NCBI GenBank assembly: GCA_030430975.1
Contig: JAUIKB010000239.1
Coordinates: 1-7,752 of the forward strand
Source of the DNA: Polyangia bacterium
GTDB taxonomy: Bacteria; Myxococcota_A; Polyangia; Polyangiales; Polyangiaceae
Direction of reading: 5' to 3'
Length of the DNA: 7,752 nucleotides
A program made the position numbers and the translations under genes. The notes under the pieces were generated by a model. The model searched no databases and had not been told where the DNA came from. It saw only the letters and a program-made list of their open reading frames with translations. Below, piece by piece: positions 1 through 5,981 of the stretch. Numbering within the stretch: the stretch's first letter is position 1; every line of letters begins with the position of its first letter.

Positions 1-1000
1 CCTTCGCGACAACACCGGGGGCCACTGTGCTTCGCGCAATCCGCGCACCGCCACCGGGCTGGATGCCGCGGGCACGACGCTGCTGCTCGTGGTTGCCGAT
101 GGGCGTTCGAGCGTGAGTGCTGGGTTGACGTGCAATCAGCTTGCCAGCGTGATGAAGGACCTCGGCGCTCACGTGGCGATGAACCAGGACGGCGGCGGTT
201 CGTCCACGATGTGGACGAAGGGTGGCGGCGTCGTCAACGACCCGTCTGATGGTTCGCAGCGCTCGCTCGTCAATCACTGGTCGGTGATCACCGCCGGCGA
301 GGGACCGCCGCAGAACTGCGTGACGCGGCCCTGGCTCACTCCGACCGAGTCGGTGAAGCGTCATGTGACCTTGGCAGCCTTTGGCGCGTGGGGATTTCGA
401 TTGGAAGAAACGAGTCTGATCTCCGACGCCAAACTCGCCGAGTACCCCGACGGCGCCCCGTTCGACGCCGGCCCGACCGTATTGCGCGCAACGAACGGCA
501 AGGTCGTGATCGATGATCATGGCGCCCAGCGGCACGTACCCAATCCGTACGCGTTGTCCGCTTGGCGCCTGGCGTCCAAGCCGACGGCGATGGACGCGGA
601 CGCAGCGATCGCCGCGCTTGGACCAGGACCGGCGCTGACGACCACTCCACTACTCGTCAAAGGTCCCGGCGACGCGGTGTTCCTGATAGATCGTCCTCCG
701 ACGTCTGGGGGCGCGGGGGGAAGTGGTGGCACGACGTCGGGCGGTGCGGGCGGGATGAACTCAGCCGGCGCGTCGGGTGGCGGCACATCGACAGGCGGAA
801 CGGGAACGAGCGGTTCCATGGGCGGCGGCGCGGGTGGGGGCGCTGCAGGTAGCGGAGCCGGTAGCTCCGCGGCCGGCTCGAACGGTCTTGATCAACAGCA
901 ACGCACGCTCGAAAACGACGGCTGCGGCGTGGGCCGCGAGGGCATTGGAACCCGGCCGCGTTTGGGTTGGCTCGCCGATTGGTTTTCCAGTCGCCGCTAG
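1..1000 (+). CDS. Phosphodiester glycosidase (NAGPA-domain) family protein, 3' part, secreted
   Basis: The gene is partial at its 5' end: the frame is open from base 2 with no convincing start, and the GTG at 89 lies inside a conserved strand of the domain. Residues encoded from about base 35 read RNPRTATGLD, then LLLVVADGR, then NQDGGGSSTMW (about 182-214). This is the C-terminal half of the NAGPA domain (PF09992), where the Arg and the DGGGSSTM loop form the active site. Family members hydrolyse sugar phosphodiesters or related glycosides, usually outside the cytoplasm; the substrate here is unknown. After the domain come two tandem repeats of about 57 residues (356-694), then a Gly/Ser/Ala linker (about 700-880), then a tail with ENDGCGVGREG, a short weakly hydrophobic stretch and a final RR. 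That tail resembles MYXO-CTERM surface sorting but is degenerate. The stop is TAG at 998-1000. The domain call is strong; the substrate and the anchoring are inference. Confidence 0.85.
   Translation, partial: LRDNTGGHCASRNPRTATGLDAAGTTLLLVVADGRSSVSAGLTCNQLASVMKDLGAHVAMNQDGGGSSTMWTKGGGVVNDPSDGSQRSLVNHWSVITAGEGPPQNCVTRPWLTPTESVKRHVTLAAFGAWGFRLEETSLISDAKLAEYPDGAPFDAGPTVLRATNGKVVIDDHGAQRHVPNPYALSAWRLASKPTAMDADAAIAALGPGPALTTTPLLVKGPGDAVFLIDRPPTSGGAGGSGGTTSGGAGGMNSAGASGGGTSTGGTGTSGSMGGGAGGGAAGSGAGSSAAGSNGLDQQQRTLENDGCGVGREGIGTRPRLGWLADWFSSRR
356..694 (+). repeat. Two tandem ~57-residue protein repeats inside the glycosidase
   Basis: Repeat 1 (356-526) starts KRHVTLAAFGAWGF and ends TVLRATNGKVVIDD plus a short turn. 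Repeat 2 (527-694) starts QRHVPNPYALSAWRL and ends PLLVKGPGDAVFLIDR. The two share the order RHV, Ala-Trp, an Asp-Ala helix (SDAKLAEYPDG against DADAAIAALGPG), a turn, and a beta pair ending in VID or LID. From memory, similar modules are appended to other secreted hydrolases, where they probably act as a binding or beta-propeller-like accessory unit. This is protein-level duplication; the DNA copies have diverged. Confidence 0.6.
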
Positions 1001-1047
1001 CCTCTGAAGCCTTGACCTTACGACCTCGCGGCGTTGACGCTTAGGCC

Positions 1048-2301
1048 ATGGCATTCTGGGACCGCTGGTTCACGAAGGGTCGCGCAGCGGTCGCGGTGAC
1101 GCCGCAAGACGCGTTTACCGACGAGATGATTGTGCGCATCCGCCAGCGGTCGGACGTGGTTCGGGTCGAGCGGCACCCGGAGCACGAGTTTTCGCTCAAC
1201 GTTTGGCGCGATGGCGATGGCGATGGCGACGCTCTTGTGATGTTCCTGGGCAACCTGTTTTACGACAGCCGCGGCGTTCCGCCGGACCAGCGCGAGGAGC
1301 GCATCGAGCGTTTCCTGGGCATCATCACCGGCGGCGAGCGGATCGAATGGCAGGACGCTCAGAACGCTCTGGTGCCACTGCTACGTCCGGCTAGCTACGC
1401 GTTGCATACGCCGAAGGCGCTTCTGCGTCGTCGATTTTTACCTCATGTCGATCTGCTGCTCGGCGTCGACTCCGAGGAAACGACTCAGATCGTCATCCAA
1501 GCCGATCTCGAATCTTGGGACCAGCCGTTGGATGGGATGTATCAACGGGCGCTCGACAACTTCGCCAACTACGTCGAAGAGGCCGACGTCGAGCCGTATG
1601 ACCCGACGGCTGAGTTTCCCATTTGGCATGTCGCTGCCGACGACGGCTATGAGTCGTCGCGATTAGCCCTACCCGGGTTCTTGGCGGAGTTTGCGGAGCT
1701 TGTCGAGGGCAGTCCGATCGCGATCGTGCCGAGCCGCTGTCAGCTGATCATCAGCGGTGACGGCGATGTCGACAGCATCGGCAGACTGGCGGACGCAGCC
1801 GAGCGTGAGTTCGAGGCGTCGCCGCGGTCGCTGTCGCCGGCGGTATATACGTTGGGCGCGTCGGGCGAAGTGGTGCCGCTGGACCTCGCCGTCGACCATC
1901 CGCACTATGCGGCTGTTCGTCGCGGTCATCGTCTGCTGGCTGCCGACAGCTACGCGGCTCAAAAGGAGCACCTCGACGAGCGTCACGAGCGGGACGGTAC
2001 CGATATCTTTGTCGCTTCGCTAACGCTGCTGCAGAACAAGGAGAGCGGCGTGATAACCAGTTACACCAGTTGGACGCAGACCGTCGATACGCTGCTGCCG
2101 GAGGCCGATCTCGTGGCGCTCGGCAGACCGGTTGGTGATGAATTCGAAATGTGCGCGATGGTGCCGTGGCCGGAGGTGATGCGACTCGCTGGATCGCTGC
2201 TGGAGCCGGTAGACGGTCTGTCGCCTGCGCGTTGGCGCTGTTGTGAGTGGCCCGACGACGCGACGCTGCAGCAGCTGGTCGAGGCTGGTGTTGAGCCGTA
2301 A
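1048..2301 (+). CDS. DUF1444 (YtpQ-like) family protein
   Basis: A complete 417-residue protein with no signal peptide or membrane segment, so probably cytoplasmic. DUF1444 features are visible in order: an N-terminal helix-strand region with NVWRDG and LGNLFYDSR (residues about 51-75), a helix with REERIERFL (82-90), the block ALVPLLRPASYAL (107-119), HVDLLLGVDSEE (133-144), and DDGYESSRLALPGFLAEF (198-215) followed by SPIAIVPSRCQLIISGDGD (222-240). The biochemical function of this family is not known. ATG at 1048 is chosen because the conserved N-terminal region follows directly; the ribosome site before it (TTAGG) is weak. It lies 47 bases after the glycosidase stop on the same strand and could be cotranscribed. 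The 3' end stops 2 bases from the convergent cupin gene. Residues 55-61 are a DGDGDGD run caused by a hexamer DNA repeat. Confidence 0.8.
   Translation: MAFWDRWFTKGRAAVAVTPQDAFTDEMIVRIRQRSDVVRVERHPEHEFSLNVWRDGDGDGDALVMFLGNLFYDSRGVPPDQREERIERFLGIITGGERIEWQDAQNALVPLLRPASYALHTPKALLRRRFLPHVDLLLGVDSEETTQIVIQADLESWDQPLDGMYQRALDNFANYVEEADVEPYDPTAEFPIWHVAADDGYESSRLALPGFLAEFAELVEGSPIAIVPSRCQLIISGDGDVDSIGRLADAAEREFEASPRSLSPAVYTLGASGEVVPLDLAVDHPHYAAVRRGHRLLAADSYAAQKEHLDERHERDGTDIFVASLTLLQNKESGVITSYTSWTQTVDTLLPEADLVALGRPVGDEFEMCAMVPWPEVMRLAGSLLEPVDGLSPARWRCCEWPDDATLQQLVEAGVEP
1210..1227 (+). repeat. Hexamer microsatellite (GATGGC)x3 in the DUF1444 gene
   Basis: Three perfect tandem copies of GATGGC, followed by GAC, encode Asp-Gly repeats at residues 55-61. 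Copy-number change would keep the reading frame and only lengthen or shorten an acidic loop between two strands. Confidence 0.8.
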
Positions 2302-2303
2302 CG

Positions 2304-2786
2304 CTATTCGTCGTCAAAGCGTGAGCCATCCTTGCGTGTGAACAACGGTCGGCCGTTATCTCCCTTGCGATAGGCGAGGTCGTCGTCCGGATACTCGGCG
2401 CTGTCCTTCGGATCGACATTGCTGATCTCCAGGTAGCGGGCAGGTGTATCGCTGCGATTGACTAGCTGGTGACCGTCCCGAACCCCCGCGCGGAACCCAG
2501 CACACATCCCCGGCGTGAGCCGCTGTTCGCCCGCATCCGTCCGCAGGATGAGTTCACCTGCGAGGACGTAGATCAGTTCGTCTTCGCGCGTGTGGAAGTG
2601 ACGCATCGAGGACTCGGCACCGGGCATGAGCGTGGTCAGATTGGCGCCCAGCGATGTCAACCCGAGCGCTCGGCCGATCGCACGCTTCTCGCGAGGCAGG
2701 ACGCGCGACCGAAACGGCTCGGGGTAGCCGGACGTCGTGCGGGGTTCGAGGGTTGACGGATCCAGGGCGGGAGCTTCGAGTGCCAT
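2304..2786 (-). CDS. Single-domain cupin protein
   Basis: A complete 160-residue protein with one cupin_2 barrel. Motif 1 is PGAESSMRHFHTREDELIYV: G56, H63, H65, E70 and then G77. Motif 2 is GFRAGVRDGHQLVN with H106 and N110; the usual Pro of the FPAG turn is Arg99. H63, H65, E70 and H106 are the expected four metal ligands, so a bound metal is likely. The C-terminal segment carries YPDDDLAYRKGDNGRPLF, a tail seen in many small cupins of this type. There is no signal peptide. The substrate cannot be told: such proteins may be small-molecule binders, isomerases or dioxygenases. It is convergent with the DUF1444 gene. The upstream 154 bases carry the ATTCAAC repeat and presumably its promoter, although no clear -35/-10 pair or ribosome site was found. 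Confidence 0.87.
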   Translation of the reverse strand: MALEAPALDPSTLEPRTTSGYPEPFRSRVLPREKRAIGRALGLTSLGANLTTLMPGAESSMRHFHTREDELIYVLAGELILRTDAGEQRLTPGMCAGFRAGVRDGHQLVNRSDTPARYLEISNVDPKDSAEYPDDDLAYRKGDNGRPLFTRKDGSRFDDE

Positions 2787-2826
2787 GTCGTGAATGTGAA
2801 GCGGGCGCCGGGCCGCGTGAAGGTGG

Positions 2827-2854
2827 ATTCAACATTCAACATTCAACATTCAAC
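2827..2854. repeat. Four tandem copies of heptamer ATTCAAC
   Basis: Bases 2827-2854 are four perfect ATTCAAC units (GTTGAAT on the minus strand), in the gap between the cupin start and the DUF2378-like stop. The A+T content is far above the surroundings. Heptamers of this type are seen between genes in several bacterial groups and give rise to spurious short ORFs. On the minus strand the repeat lies 41-68 bases upstream of the cupin start, so it is where a promoter or leader would be. A role is not shown. Confidence 0.9.
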
Positions 2855-2869
2855 GATGACGCTCGTCGC

Positions 2870-2891
2870 GCGCGGTGGGGCGCTACCGCGC
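2870..2891 (-). terminator. Possible hairpin after the DUF2378-like gene
   Basis: GCGCGGT (2870-2876) and ACCGCGC (2885-2891) form a perfect 7-bp stem with an 8-base loop, 50 bases past the stop of the minus-strand DUF2378-like gene. There is no following T-run, so it is not a classic intrinsic terminator. It could be a Rho-assisted end, an RNA-stabilising hairpin, or chance in GC-rich DNA. Confidence 0.25.
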
Positions 2892-2940
2892 CTGGTCGAA
2901 GCCCACGCGGCTCTGTAGTGGTGCGAGCTCTCAGGTGGCT

Positions 2941-3528
2941 TCAGGTACCGAACCGCAGCTCGTATTCGCACATCGCGTCGCCATCTGCGACGCACCGCGT
3001 ACGCTCGTAGCTGCGCAGCTCTGGCGTCTTGATGCGTCGCGCGAATTCGGCGATCGACCCCAGTGGGTTCAAACAAGCTAGAGCGCTGTGGCTCTTCCAG
3101 TCGGTGATGCGAATCGAAAGCAAACCGGACGGCGCGTCATAGTCACCGACCACTGCTCCACTGTCGTAGAGTTTGTGCCAGTAGGGCGGAAGGTACTTCG
3201 CGATCCGCTGCGGTGACGCGAACACGCTGAGCATCGAGTTCACGATGAGCCCGGTGTTGCCGCGTACTACCGATCGGCCGAGGCGTAGGGCGAACTCCTC
3301 GGCGTCATACCCAAGCCATTCGCCGACGAGCCGCGTGAACTCGTCCGTGCTGGTCGCGTCGTACCACTGGGTCGTCAGGAATCGTTCGGTGACAAGCCAC
3401 TGTGTTTCTGGCGGCAGGATCGCTAGGAGTTCGTCGAGGTCTCGACCAGCGATGTCTTCTTTGAGTGCCTTGCGCATGCCGATCAACAGTTTCCCGTTGA
3501 TGCGATGTCCACGTTTCCCCGCCGACAT
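2941..3528 (-). CDS. DUF2378/TIGR02265-like or V4R-like sensor-fold protein
   Basis: A complete 195-residue soluble protein. The N-terminal part is helical (GKLLIGMRKALKEDIAG, then a helix ending in TTQWYDATSTDEFTRLVGEW, residues about 12-71). It continues with LRLGRSVVRGNTG (81-93) and a helix plus YWHKLYDSGAV (116-125), and ends in strands with RTRCVADGDAMCEYELRF (176-193). The last part has the C-x7-C pattern (C179, C187) with Gly-Asp between, as in V4R and some haem-NO-binding-like domains. The overall plan, with a conserved Trp-Tyr and a central RxxGR, resembles the myxobacterial paralogous family DUF2378/TIGR02265, whose function is unknown. A small-molecule sensing role is only inference from the fold. 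The ATG at 3526-3528 is the only good start. It is divergent from the lipoprotein gene, with a dyad between them. Confidence 0.75.
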   Translation of the reverse strand: MSAGKRGHRINGKLLIGMRKALKEDIAGRDLDELLAILPPETQWLVTERFLTTQWYDATSTDEFTRLVGEWLGYDAEEFALRLGRSVVRGNTGLIVNSMLSVFASPQRIAKYLPPYWHKLYDSGAVVGDYDAPSGLLSIRITDWKSHSALACLNPLGSIAEFARRIKTPELRSYERTRCVADGDAMCEYELRFGT

Positions 3529-3582
3529 GACGCTGTCAGCATGACGCGCTTGTGTGCCGACGTCACGCGGCCGTCGCGTCCG

Positions 3583-3598
3583 CCCAGAGTTTTCTGGG
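3583..3598. promoter_or_regulatory. Dyad CCCAGA-N4-TCTGGG in the divergent gap
   Basis: CCCAGA (3583-3588), spacer GTTT and TCTGGG (3593-3598) form a perfect 6-bp inverted repeat. It lies 54 bases upstream of the minus-strand DUF2378-like start and 32 bases before the GTG chosen for the lipoprotein, in a 102-base divergent gap. It could be an operator shared by both genes or a 5' leader hairpin. No convincing -35/-10 pair was found beside it. Confidence 0.35.
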
Positions 3599-3630
3599 AT
3601 GACCGGTCCGGAAGCGTTACGCTTGGATCG

Positions 3631-4473
3631 GTGCGCCGTCGTCTGGTTCTGCTCGGGTGCTGTTTGATCGTTCCGGCCTGCTCGTTGTTGTTCGATGGCG
3701 AGCCACTGGGTTCGGGAAGAACTGCCTCGGCCGGTAGTGCCGGCGAGGGCGGGGCGGCGGGCAGCGCTGGGTCGACGCAGGCGGGTGCGGGCGGTTCGAT
3801 GTTAGGAGGCGCCGGCGGATCAGCGGGCCAAGGCGGCGCAGCCGGCTTGGCCGGAAGCGGTGGAAGTTCCGGTAGCGGCGGCTCGGGGGCTGGTGGCTCG
3901 GCGGGAAGCGCCGGCTCGGCCGGCTCAAGTAGTGGTCCCGGTCGCTGCCAGGTAGCGCGCGATGACTTTGAGGACGGGACGCTCGACGCCGCTCTGTTCC
4001 CGTATGGTGACGGCACGGCGGTCGAATCCGGTGGCGTCCTGACGCTCAGCGTTGACCCGACGAAGATCGCAAGCACGGGTGTGCTGACCGATGTTGTGGA
4101 CGTTCGGGATTGTTACGTCGCAGCCAAGATCGATCCGTTCGAAAGCGGCGGCGTGACGAACTCATTCACGATGGAGCCCGTGCCATTCGTAGCGGACAGC
4201 AACGTGCGTATCCGGCTGACGAACACGACGCTCTCTTGGGGCGTTGTGGCGCTCAATACCGCGCCCTACGATTCGACGCAGCATCGATGGTGGCGCATCC
4301 GTAACGCCGCTGGCACGACTCATTTCGAGGCGTCGCCCGACGGGGTAACGTGGAACGAGCTGGGAACGGCGCCCACCCCCGCACCGCTGTCCGCGGCGCG
4401 CGTGTTCGTGAACCTCAACTCGTGGCAAATGCCGCGCGCCGCGTCCCTGGTCGTCGACGACTGGAATCACTGA
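3631..4473 (+). CDS. Lipoprotein with Gly/Ser linker and concanavalin-like beta-sandwich domain
   Basis: A 280-residue protein in three parts. Residues 1-17 are a lipoprotein signal (MRRRLVLLGCCLIVPAC, lipobox V-P-A-C with C17 lipidated), followed by SLLFDGE, typical of myxobacterial lipoproteins. Residues about 28-105 are almost only Gly, Ser and Ala. From residue 106 comes a beta-sandwich: CQVARDDFEDGTLDAALFP, SGGVLTLSV, then YDSTQHRWWRIRNAAGTTHF and EASPDGVTWNELG, ending in SLVVDDWNH. This pattern fits the concanavalin A/LamG/DUF1349-like fold, which usually binds carbohydrate or serves as an accessory domain. The frame is open back to an ATG at 3505, but that start would overlap the divergent gene and put about 40 residues before the signal peptide, so GTG 3631 is preferred. 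The 3' end overlaps the convergent ferritin-like gene by 59 bases. Confidence 0.78.
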   Translation: MRRRLVLLGCCLIVPACSLLFDGEPLGSGRTASAGSAGEGGAAGSAGSTQAGAGGSMLGGAGGSAGQGGAAGLAGSGGSSGSGGSGAGGSAGSAGSAGSSSGPGRCQVARDDFEDGTLDAALFPYGDGTAVESGGVLTLSVDPTKIASTGVLTDVVDVRDCYVAAKIDPFESGGVTNSFTMEPVPFVADSNVRIRLTNTTLSWGVVALNTAPYDSTQHRWWRIRNAAGTTHFEASPDGVTWNELGTAPTPAPLSAARVFVNLNSWQMPRAASLVVDDWNH

Positions 4474-5908
4474 ATCGAATCCGCTGCGCGCAGGGAACGA
4501 TCAACTCGCGCCACGCCTCGTTGGTGACGGCGCGCTGGGCGTTGCCGTCGAGCACACCGTAGTCTGCGTCGTGCACCCGGTCCGTCGTGCGCCGCGGCAG
4601 CGCTCGAGTGCTTTCGGGGCCGTGCGCAACCAACGCATCAAAGCGCAGCTTTGCGTCCGCAAAACGTGTGACAAGCCACGCGACAATTCGCCACGCGAGT
4701 TCCGCGTGGCGCTGCTCATCGCGCGCGATGCGGTGCTGTACGGCGCCTGCGACCGGGCACTGCGCGAGTTCGGCCGCACGCCGAGCGGCTAGCGTGGCGA
4801 TCGTCTCGGAAACGCAACCGTCGTAGAACGTGCCCTCCAAGACGTCCGCTGCCGAGACTGGGGTAGCGAGTGCGCGGTCCAGGTCGAGCCTGCCGGGTCC
4901 GTACTGCTGTTCACCGTAGAACGACGCCAACGTGTAGCTCAGCTTGGCGTGTTCGATTTCGTCCAGCCCGGCGCGCTGCGTGTCCGCGACGAGAGCGGGC
5001 GGCGCGCCTAATGCGAGGAGCTCGAGGGTCAGCTTAGCGAACGCTGCGACCGATGCGTGCTCTTCGGCTGCTGCATCCAGCCAGGCGTTACAGAGCCGAG
5101 CCGCTTGGGACGCGTCCGTGGGCCTGAGCGCACGGCGGAGAGACAGCTGCTGGCCGATCCAGCCATCGCTGGGGATCGGGTTGGCGAGGCGCGGCGCCGC
5201 ATCGACGCGCAAGGCGCGCCCTCGATAGGGCCGTCGTTCGCGTTCGCGACCCCAGTAGCAGCAGCGGCCCCAGGCGGCGGACGCCTTGCTGCTGTTGAAC
5301 GTCGCATCGATCGGCTCGCCGCGCCCGTCGTCGATCATGATTCCCGCCGGGCATTCCGGGCGCGTCTCGGACGGGTGATCGGACGGGCTCTCCAGAGCAT
5401 CCATGCAATGCTGGTCACGGTACGCCATGGGCCGAAGTGGTTTCAGCTCCTGGCCGGCGGTGGTCGTGATCGGGACGCAGGTGGAGTAGCAGCACCAGTT
5501 AGGCGACTTGGCCTTCTCGCGTTGGATGTCGGTTTGTTTGGGATCGTGCGGGAGATCCTGTGACATCGAAAACCCGTTCAGGAGTCGTGGACTGCTCAGC
5601 CCCGCGCTTGTCGCGGGACAGACGCGCGTCGCTTCGAAACCGGTTTCTTTCGTTGGCTGTCCGCACTGCACTTCGCGCAGCTGTTCGCGCGCACACAGCC
5701 CGGTTTCGTTGCTGGTGGGCGGTGGCGGGTCGTCGGTCGCGGTCGGGTCGGGTGGCGTGGCGACGTGAACCGTGGACTGGTCCCCGGGGAATGGCTCAGC
5801 AGGCGGCGAGTCTGGAGTCGCGGGAGCGGGAGCTGTGCCGCACGCACCGCCAGCCGTCGCCCCGACGAGTACGCACAGCTTCGCGCGCCATTGACGGGAG
5901 AAGCTCAT
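4415..5908 (-). CDS. Exported Cys-rich ferritin-like diiron protein
   Basis: A 497-residue protein. Residues 1-23 are an export signal (MSFSRQWRAK, then a hydrophobic run to GGAC); C23 may be lipidated, but Gly at -3 is a poor lipobox, so plain Sec cleavage is possible. A Pro/Thr-rich linker follows (to about 68). Then comes a Cys-rich half with ten Cys at residues 72-217, including two CPA...CCY modules. The C-terminal half (about 270-415) is a four-helix ferritin-like bundle with the full diiron ligand set: E282 or E283 in EEHASVAAF, E317-x-x-H320 in LDEIEHAKLSY, E368 in SETIATLAARR, and E398-x-x-H401 in RDEQRHAELAW. The reaction is unknown; iron oxidation, oxidase or oxygenase chemistry are all possible. 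The frame is open to 5989, but ATG 5906-5908 places the signal peptide at the N-terminus and clears the divergent P450 gene. The last residues, beyond about 482, are basic and lie in the overlap with the lipoprotein gene. Confidence 0.82.
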   Translation of the reverse strand: MSFSRQWRAKLCVLVGATAGGACGTAPAPATPDSPPAEPFPGDQSTVHVATPPDPTATDDPPPPTSNETGLCAREQLREVQCGQPTKETGFEATRVCPATSAGLSSPRLLNGFSMSQDLPHDPKQTDIQREKAKSPNWCCYSTCVPITTTAGQELKPLRPMAYRDQHCMDALESPSDHPSETRPECPAGIMIDDGRGEPIDATFNSSKASAAWGRCCYWGRERERRPYRGRALRVDAAPRLANPIPSDGWIGQQLSLRRALRPTDASQAARLCNAWLDAAAEEHASVAAFAKLTLELLALGAPPALVADTQRAGLDEIEHAKLSYTLASFYGEQQYGPGRLDLDRALATPVSAADVLEGTFYDGCVSETIATLAARRAAELAQCPVAGAVQHRIARDEQRHAELAWRIVAWLVTRFADAKLRFDALVAHGPESTRALPRRTTDRVHDADYGVLDGNAQRAVTNEAWRELIVPCAQRIRFSDSSRRRPGTRRAAFATS

Positions 5909-5981
5909 GACGCCGTTGTGCCATAATCCATGCAGATTGACCATGGCTGCGGTCTGAGCGGTGTTGCAGTAGTCTTCGTGT
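5909..5981. promoter_or_regulatory. Divergent promoter region between diiron and P450 genes
   Basis: These 73 bases are the whole gap between two divergent starts, so both promoters must lie here or inside the coding ends. The middle is locally richer in A+T (CCATAATCCATGCAGATTGA, 5921-5940). No -35/-10 pair with good spacing and no strong Shine-Dalgarno was found for either gene; a 5-bp CCATG/CATGG dyad (5928-5932, 5942-5946) is too short to trust. Confidence 0.4.

Noticed and set aside
852..870. Inverted repeat GCGGAGC/GCTCCGC with a 5-base loop
   Set aside because: It lies inside the Gly/Ser linker coding region, where GGC/AGC/TCC codons readily make such pairs; no T-run follows.
1012..1046. 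TTGACC/TTGACG boxes before the DUF1444 gene
   Set aside because: No -10 element at the right spacing; TTGAC is frequent by chance.
1751..2419. Minus-strand ORF of 222 codons across the DUF1444 and cupin ends
   Set aside because: The translation is Arg/Ala/Pro-rich with no motif and overlaps two recognisable genes; typical high-G+C shadow.
3505..3630. N-terminal extension of the lipoprotein from ATG 3505
   Set aside because: It overlaps the divergent gene start, puts about 40 residues before a good signal peptide, and contains a dyad typical of a control region; GTG 3631 fits better.
3721..3945. Gly/Ser/Ala-rich tract as a possible DNA tandem repeat or mobile element
   Set aside because: The bias is at protein level, with varied codons and no fixed period; it is a linker typical of surface proteins in this group.
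4944..5563. Plus-strand ORFs opposite the diiron gene (94 and 168 codons)
   Set aside because: Arg/Ala-rich low-information translations with no domain, fully inside a gene with clear motifs on the other strand.
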